36,378 nucleotides of DNA from positions 1-36,378 of the forward strand of contig CAJMNR010000037.1 of assembly GCA_905214875.1 (NCBI GenBank). Direction: 5' to 3'. Made by a program: the position numbers and the translations under genes. Below, piece by piece: positions 33,343 through 36,378 of this stretch (positions are counted from its first letter, which is position 1; every line of letters begins with the position of its first letter). A model generated the notes under the pieces. It was not told where the DNA came from, did not search any database, and saw only the letters and a list, made by a program, of their open reading frames with translations. The stretch is from an uncultured bacterium. Lineage in GTDB: Bacteria > Bacillota > Clostridia > Lachnospirales > Lachnospiraceae.

Positions 33343-33372
33343 TTGCTTTATGACTACATTCTGACTTATAAT
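33343..33372 (+). promoter_or_regulatory. promoter of alcohol dehydrogenase
   Basis: TTGCTT (33343-33348) and TATAAT (33367-33372) are 18 bases apart, starting at the GH42 stop codon. Confidence 0.65.
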
Positions 33373-33401
33373 ATATTGTATAGACAGAAAGGAGTTGTGC
33401 T

Positions 33402-34559
33402 ATGGATAATTTTATTTTTAATGCGTATACGAAAATATACTTTGGTAAGGGACAGATTAAGAATCTTACGGAGGAGATACATAAATATGGAACAAAAGTG
33501 CTTCTTGTATATGGGGGAGGCAGTATAAAGAGAACAGGAATATATGACCAGGCAATGGCTTGTTTGTCTGATTGTAATGTCATAGAACTTGGAGGAGTGG
33601 AACCAAATCCTAGAATTGAGACTGTTCGCAAAGGTGTAACACTATGTAAGGAGCATGGAATTGATGTAGTTCTTGCAATTGGTGGAGGAAGTACCATTGA
33701 CTGCGCGAAAGTGATTGCAGCAGGTAATTATTATGATGGAGATGCATGGGACCTTGTAAAGAATCCGAATAAGATTACAAAGGTGCTTCCAATTATAACG
33801 GTTCTTACGATTGCGGCAACTGGATCTGAGATGAATAAGAATGCAGTTATTTCTGATCCATCGACAAATGAAAAGTTAGGGACAAGCTCTATGCTTATGA
33901 TTCCACAAGTGTCAATTTTAGATCCAGAGTATCTTTATACACTTCCAGCAAGCCAGACAGCTGCCGGAACAGCGGATATTATGTCTCATGTCTTTGAAAA
34001 TTATTTTAAGGAAGAGTCACAGGCTTTTGTACAGGATAAGTTTGCAGAAGGATTATTACAGACATGCATTAAGTATTGTCCGATTGCATTAAAGGATCCA
34101 AAGAATTATGAAGCAAGGGCAAACCTTATGTGGGCAAGCACTATGGCGCTAAATGGACTTGTTGGTGCTGGAAAGGGCGGCCCATGGACGTGTCATCCGA
34201 TTGAACATGAGCTTAGTGCATTTTATGATATTACCCATGGCGTAGGACTTGCGATTTTAACACCAAGATGGATGCGCTACATACTAAATGAGCAAACGAT
34301 TGATAAATTTGTTACGTATGCAAGAAATGTTTGGAACATTGAAGAGGATGATCCGTTTATCTGTGCCAATAAAGCAATTGATTGTACGCAGCAATTCTTT
34401 ATTGACTGTGGAATTCCAATGACGCTTAAAGAACTTGGCATTGATGACACTCATTTTGAAGAAATGGCTGAAAAGGCTGTTAGAATTGGTGGTTTGGCGA
34501 ATGCTTACGTACCTCTTTCAAAAGAAGATGTAGTGAAGATTCTTACAAAGTGCTTATAG
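33402..34559 (+). CDS. iron-containing alcohol dehydrogenase (YqhD/BdhA type)
   Basis: A 385-aa group III alcohol dehydrogenase that reduces aldehydes such as butyraldehyde or acetaldehyde with NAD(P)H. The cofactor motif is AIGGGSTIDCAK (about 92-103). The metal ligands are Asp192, His196, His265 and His279 (TADIMSHV, CHPIEHE, THGVG), matching YqhD's Asp194, His198, His267 and His281 with a constant offset of two. GGxS near 39-41 (YGGGSIK) suggests NADPH preference, as in BdhA. The start follows AAAGGAG. It is monocistronic between its own promoter and a terminator. It fits a fermentative anaerobe that re-oxidises NAD(P)H by forming alcohol. Confidence 0.93.
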   Translation: MDNFIFNAYTKIYFGKGQIKNLTEEIHKYGTKVLLVYGGGSIKRTGIYDQAMACLSDCNVIELGGVEPNPRIETVRKGVTLCKEHGIDVVLAIGGGSTIDCAKVIAAGNYYDGDAWDLVKNPNKITKVLPIITVLTIAATGSEMNKNAVISDPSTNEKLGTSSMLMIPQVSILDPEYLYTLPASQTAAGTADIMSHVFENYFKEESQAFVQDKFAEGLLQTCIKYCPIALKDPKNYEARANLMWASTMALNGLVGAGKGGPWTCHPIEHELSAFYDITHGVGLAILTPRWMRYILNEQTIDKFVTYARNVWNIEEDDPFICANKAIDCTQQFFIDCGIPMTLKELGIDDTHFEEMAEKAVRIGGLANAYVPLSKEDVVKILTKCL

Positions 34560-34594
34560 AAGGAGTGTATCACTTCATGATTGCGTTCAGTGCC

Positions 34595-34620
34595 AAGAGT
34601 TTTGCAAGTAAAACTCTTTT
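34595..34620 (+). terminator. intrinsic terminator after alcohol dehydrogenase
   Basis: A 9-bp stem (34595-34603 with 34610-34618, aagagtttt/aaaactctt) has a 6-base loop and a short T run. Confidence 0.75.
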
Positions 34621-34632
34621 CTGATTTCTATG

Positions 34633-34661
34633 TTGAAACGGAAAAACTGTTATGCTATAAT
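34633..34661 (+). promoter_or_regulatory. promoter of pyrCF
   Basis: TTGAAA (34633-34638) and TATAAT (34656-34661) with a 17-base spacer and TGC before the -10 form a very strong promoter. The leader to the ATG is only about 22 bases, too short for a PyrR or other attenuator. Confidence 0.85.
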
Positions 34662-34689
34662 GGGTAAAATTATTACGGAGGACAAAGTG

Positions 34690-35964
34690 ATGAGGCTTTT
34701 AATCAAGAATGGTCATGTGTTAGACCCAGTTACCAATGTAGATGAAGTAATGGATGTGCTAGTTGAGGATGAGATGATTGTAAAGGTTGATAAGAACATT
34801 GCTTGTGAAGCAGATCAAGTGATTGATGCTGCAAATCAGTATGTAATGCCAGGATTTATCGATCTTCATGTGCATTTGCGAGATCCGGGTTTAGAGTATA
34901 AGGAAACAATCGAAACTGGTGCATTAGCAGCTGCAAGAGGCGGATTTACAACAATCTGTCCAATGCCGAATACAAAACCTGTTACGGATTGTGCGAAAGT
35001 AGTACGTTATATTGTGGATAAGGCAAAGAAACTAGGAATCGTGAATATACTTCCAGTTGGTGCAGTTACGGTTGGACAGGAAGGCACGACACTTGCAGAT
35101 ATTGAAGGAATGAAGGAAGCAGGAATTTGTGCAATCAGTGAAGATGGAAAGTCAGTCATGTCCACGGAACTTTATATGAGGGCCATGTATGAAGCAAAGC
35201 GATTAGGACTACCAGTATTCGCGCATTGTGAAGATAAGCCGCTTGTAAGGGGTGGTGTCATTAATGCGGGTAAGAAAGCGGAAGAGTTCGGACTTAAAGG
35301 AATTACCAATGCAGTAGAGGATACGATTACTGCAAGAGATATCTTTATGGCAAAAGAAGCTGGATGTCATTTACATCTGTGCCACTGTAGTACTGAGGAC
35401 AGCGTTCGCTTAGTGAAGATGGCAAAAGAGATTGGTGTAAATATTTCTGCTGAAGTATGTCCGCATCATTTTGCAATGAGTGATGATGAGATTACAAAAA
35501 ATCACGGAGATTTTAAGATGAATCCACCACTTCGAAGCAGAAAAGATGTGAATGCATTAAAAGAAGGTTTACATGAAGATGTAATGGATGTGATTGCAAC
35601 TGATCATGCGCCACATGGATTGGAAGAGAATAATCAGACAATGGACAAAGCTCCTTTTGGCATTGTTGGACTTGAAACAGCATTTCAGCTTACAATGACC
35701 GAGTTAGTAAAGCCAGGCATTTTAACACCGATGCAAATGGTTGAAAAGTTAAGTGTAAATCCTGCAAGAGTATTAGGAATCAATAAAGGTTCTATTCAGG
35801 AAGGTATGCCTGCAGATATTACGATTGCTGATTTTGATAAAGAAACTGTAATTGACCGTTCCACATTTTTATCGAAGGGCCGCAATACGCCATTTGATAA
35901 ACGCAAGGTTGTAGGAGTTGTAACGACGACAATCTGCAATGGAAACGTAGTATTTACAGCTTAA
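34690..35964 (+). CDS. pyrC: dihydroorotase
   Basis: A type I dihydroorotase of 424 aa, the third step of pyrimidine synthesis (carbamoyl aspartate to dihydroorotate). The zinc and catalytic residues are all present: His60 and His62 (DLHVHLRDPG), Asp152 (SEDGK), His179 (AHCED), His232 (CHCST) and Asp305 (ATDHAPH). They match the Bacillus caldolyticus enzyme with an offset of one. The start at 34690 lies 8 bases after GGAGG; an in-frame ATG at 34630 lies before the promoter. pyrF follows after 38 bases with no terminator, so the two are an operon. Confidence 0.96.
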   Translation: MRLLIKNGHVLDPVTNVDEVMDVLVEDEMIVKVDKNIACEADQVIDAANQYVMPGFIDLHVHLRDPGLEYKETIETGALAAARGGFTTICPMPNTKPVTDCAKVVRYIVDKAKKLGIVNILPVGAVTVGQEGTTLADIEGMKEAGICAISEDGKSVMSTELYMRAMYEAKRLGLPVFAHCEDKPLVRGGVINAGKKAEEFGLKGITNAVEDTITARDIFMAKEAGCHLHLCHCSTEDSVRLVKMAKEIGVNISAEVCPHHFAMSDDEITKNHGDFKMNPPLRSRKDVNALKEGLHEDVMDVIATDHAPHGLEENNQTMDKAPFGIVGLETAFQLTMTELVKPGILTPMQMVEKLSVNPARVLGINKGSIQEGMPADITIADFDKETVIDRSTFLSKGRNTPFDKRKVVGVVTTTICNGNVVFTA

Positions 35965-36002
35965 GAATAACTATCGATTGAACAAGGAAAGGATGTCACA
36001 AA

Positions 36003-36378
36003 ATGATTAACAAATTAGTAAAGAAGATTGAAGCAAATAAAGCACCGATTGTAGTCGGATTAGACCCTATGCTTTCTTATGTGCCAGAACACATTAAGGA
36101 AAAGGCATTTGCCGAAAAAGGGGAAACATTAGCAGGTGCAGCAGAAGCAATCTGGCAGTTCAATAAAGGCATCATTGATGCAACTTATGATTTGATTCCT
36201 GCTGTGAAGCCACAAATCGCGATGTACGAACAGTTTGGCGTTGAAGGTGTAATGGCATTCAAGAAAACAGTAGATTACTGTAAAGAAAAAGATTTGGTAG
36301 TCATTGGAGATATTAAACGTGGTGATATCGGATCTACATCAGAAGCTTATGCAGTTGGCCATTTAGGAAAAGTACAGG
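36003..36378 (+). CDS. pyrF: orotidine 5'-phosphate decarboxylase, 5' part only
   Basis: The last gene runs off the window after 125 codons. It begins MINKLVKKIEANKAPIVVG with GLDPML near 19-24. It carries the catalytic Asp-Lys-x-x-Asp pattern in VIGDIKRGDIGST (about 99-111), characteristic of the long PyrF form (about 300 aa) of Clostridia and mycobacteria. This enzyme makes UMP from OMP. AAGGAAAGGA lies about 10 bases before the ATG. It is the second gene of the pyrC operon seen here; further pyr genes may follow outside the window. Confidence 0.95.
   Translation, partial: MINKLVKKIEANKAPIVVGLDPMLSYVPEHIKEKAFAEKGETLAGAAEAIWQFNKGIIDATYDLIPAVKPQIAMYEQFGVEGVMAFKKTVDYCKEKDLVVIGDIKRGDIGSTSEAYAVGHLGKVQ

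Noticed and set aside
34662..34689. PyrR-type attenuator before pyrC
   Set aside because: The leader is only about 22 bases and holds no stem-loop.

Overview
The window looks like chromosome of a low-GC, spore-forming, motile anaerobe of the Clostridia, most likely a fibre-degrading Lachnospiraceae member. The evidence is AT-rich DNA with strong GGAGG-type ribosome binding sites, a spore photoproduct lyase with a SigG-like promoter, three clostridial-type chemoreceptors, several cytoplasmic glycoside hydrolases next to an Opp-type importer, and tRNA genes that lack an encoded CCA. The genus is inference. I see no phage, transposase, CRISPR array or rRNA.

Layout. Positions 1-11,000 hold the 3' part of a tRNA-Gly(GCC), three Cache-HAMP-MCP chemoreceptors (271, 5579, 8861), a cytoplasmic GH3 enzyme, a convergent SAM methyltransferase, a lipoprotein and tRNA-Gly(CCC). 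Positions 10,986-12,974 hold a YtrA-type GntR repressor with an ABC ATPase and one ABC-2 permease, under a consensus promoter embedded in a large dyad operator. Positions 13,067-16,588 hold a CLC antiporter with fluoride-type residues, a secreted GH25 lysozyme and a DUF3267 membrane metalloprotease-like protein. Spore photoproduct lyase (minus strand), a second tRNA-Gly(GCC), a DUF4003 protein and a CarD-type regulator follow up to about 19,880.

Positions 20,048-33,342 form a carbohydrate-use region: GH3 beta-glucosidase, CE2-like esterase, a five-gene family-5 binding-protein/Opp ABC importer, a GNAT acetyltransferase, a DUF5662 protein and a GH42 beta-galactosidase. The likely logic is import of short beta-linked (possibly acetylated) oligosaccharides and their cytoplasmic deacetylation and cleavage. 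None of the hydrolases has a signal peptide, which fits. The importer family also carries peptides, so the substrate is not proven. An iron-dependent alcohol dehydrogenase (fermentation) and the pyrimidine genes pyrC and pyrF (cut by the window end) close the window.

The least expected signals are: a strong hairpin lying exactly between a Shine-Dalgarno sequence and the start of the DUF4003 gene; a symmetric double-half-site operator at the ytrA-like operon; a promoter-leader block conserved between two chemoreceptor genes; an unusually long external insertion in the second Opp permease; a CE2 esterase whose GxND block reads GQYD; and a 12-codon leader ORF before the importer operon. No wholly new multi-gene system was recognised.
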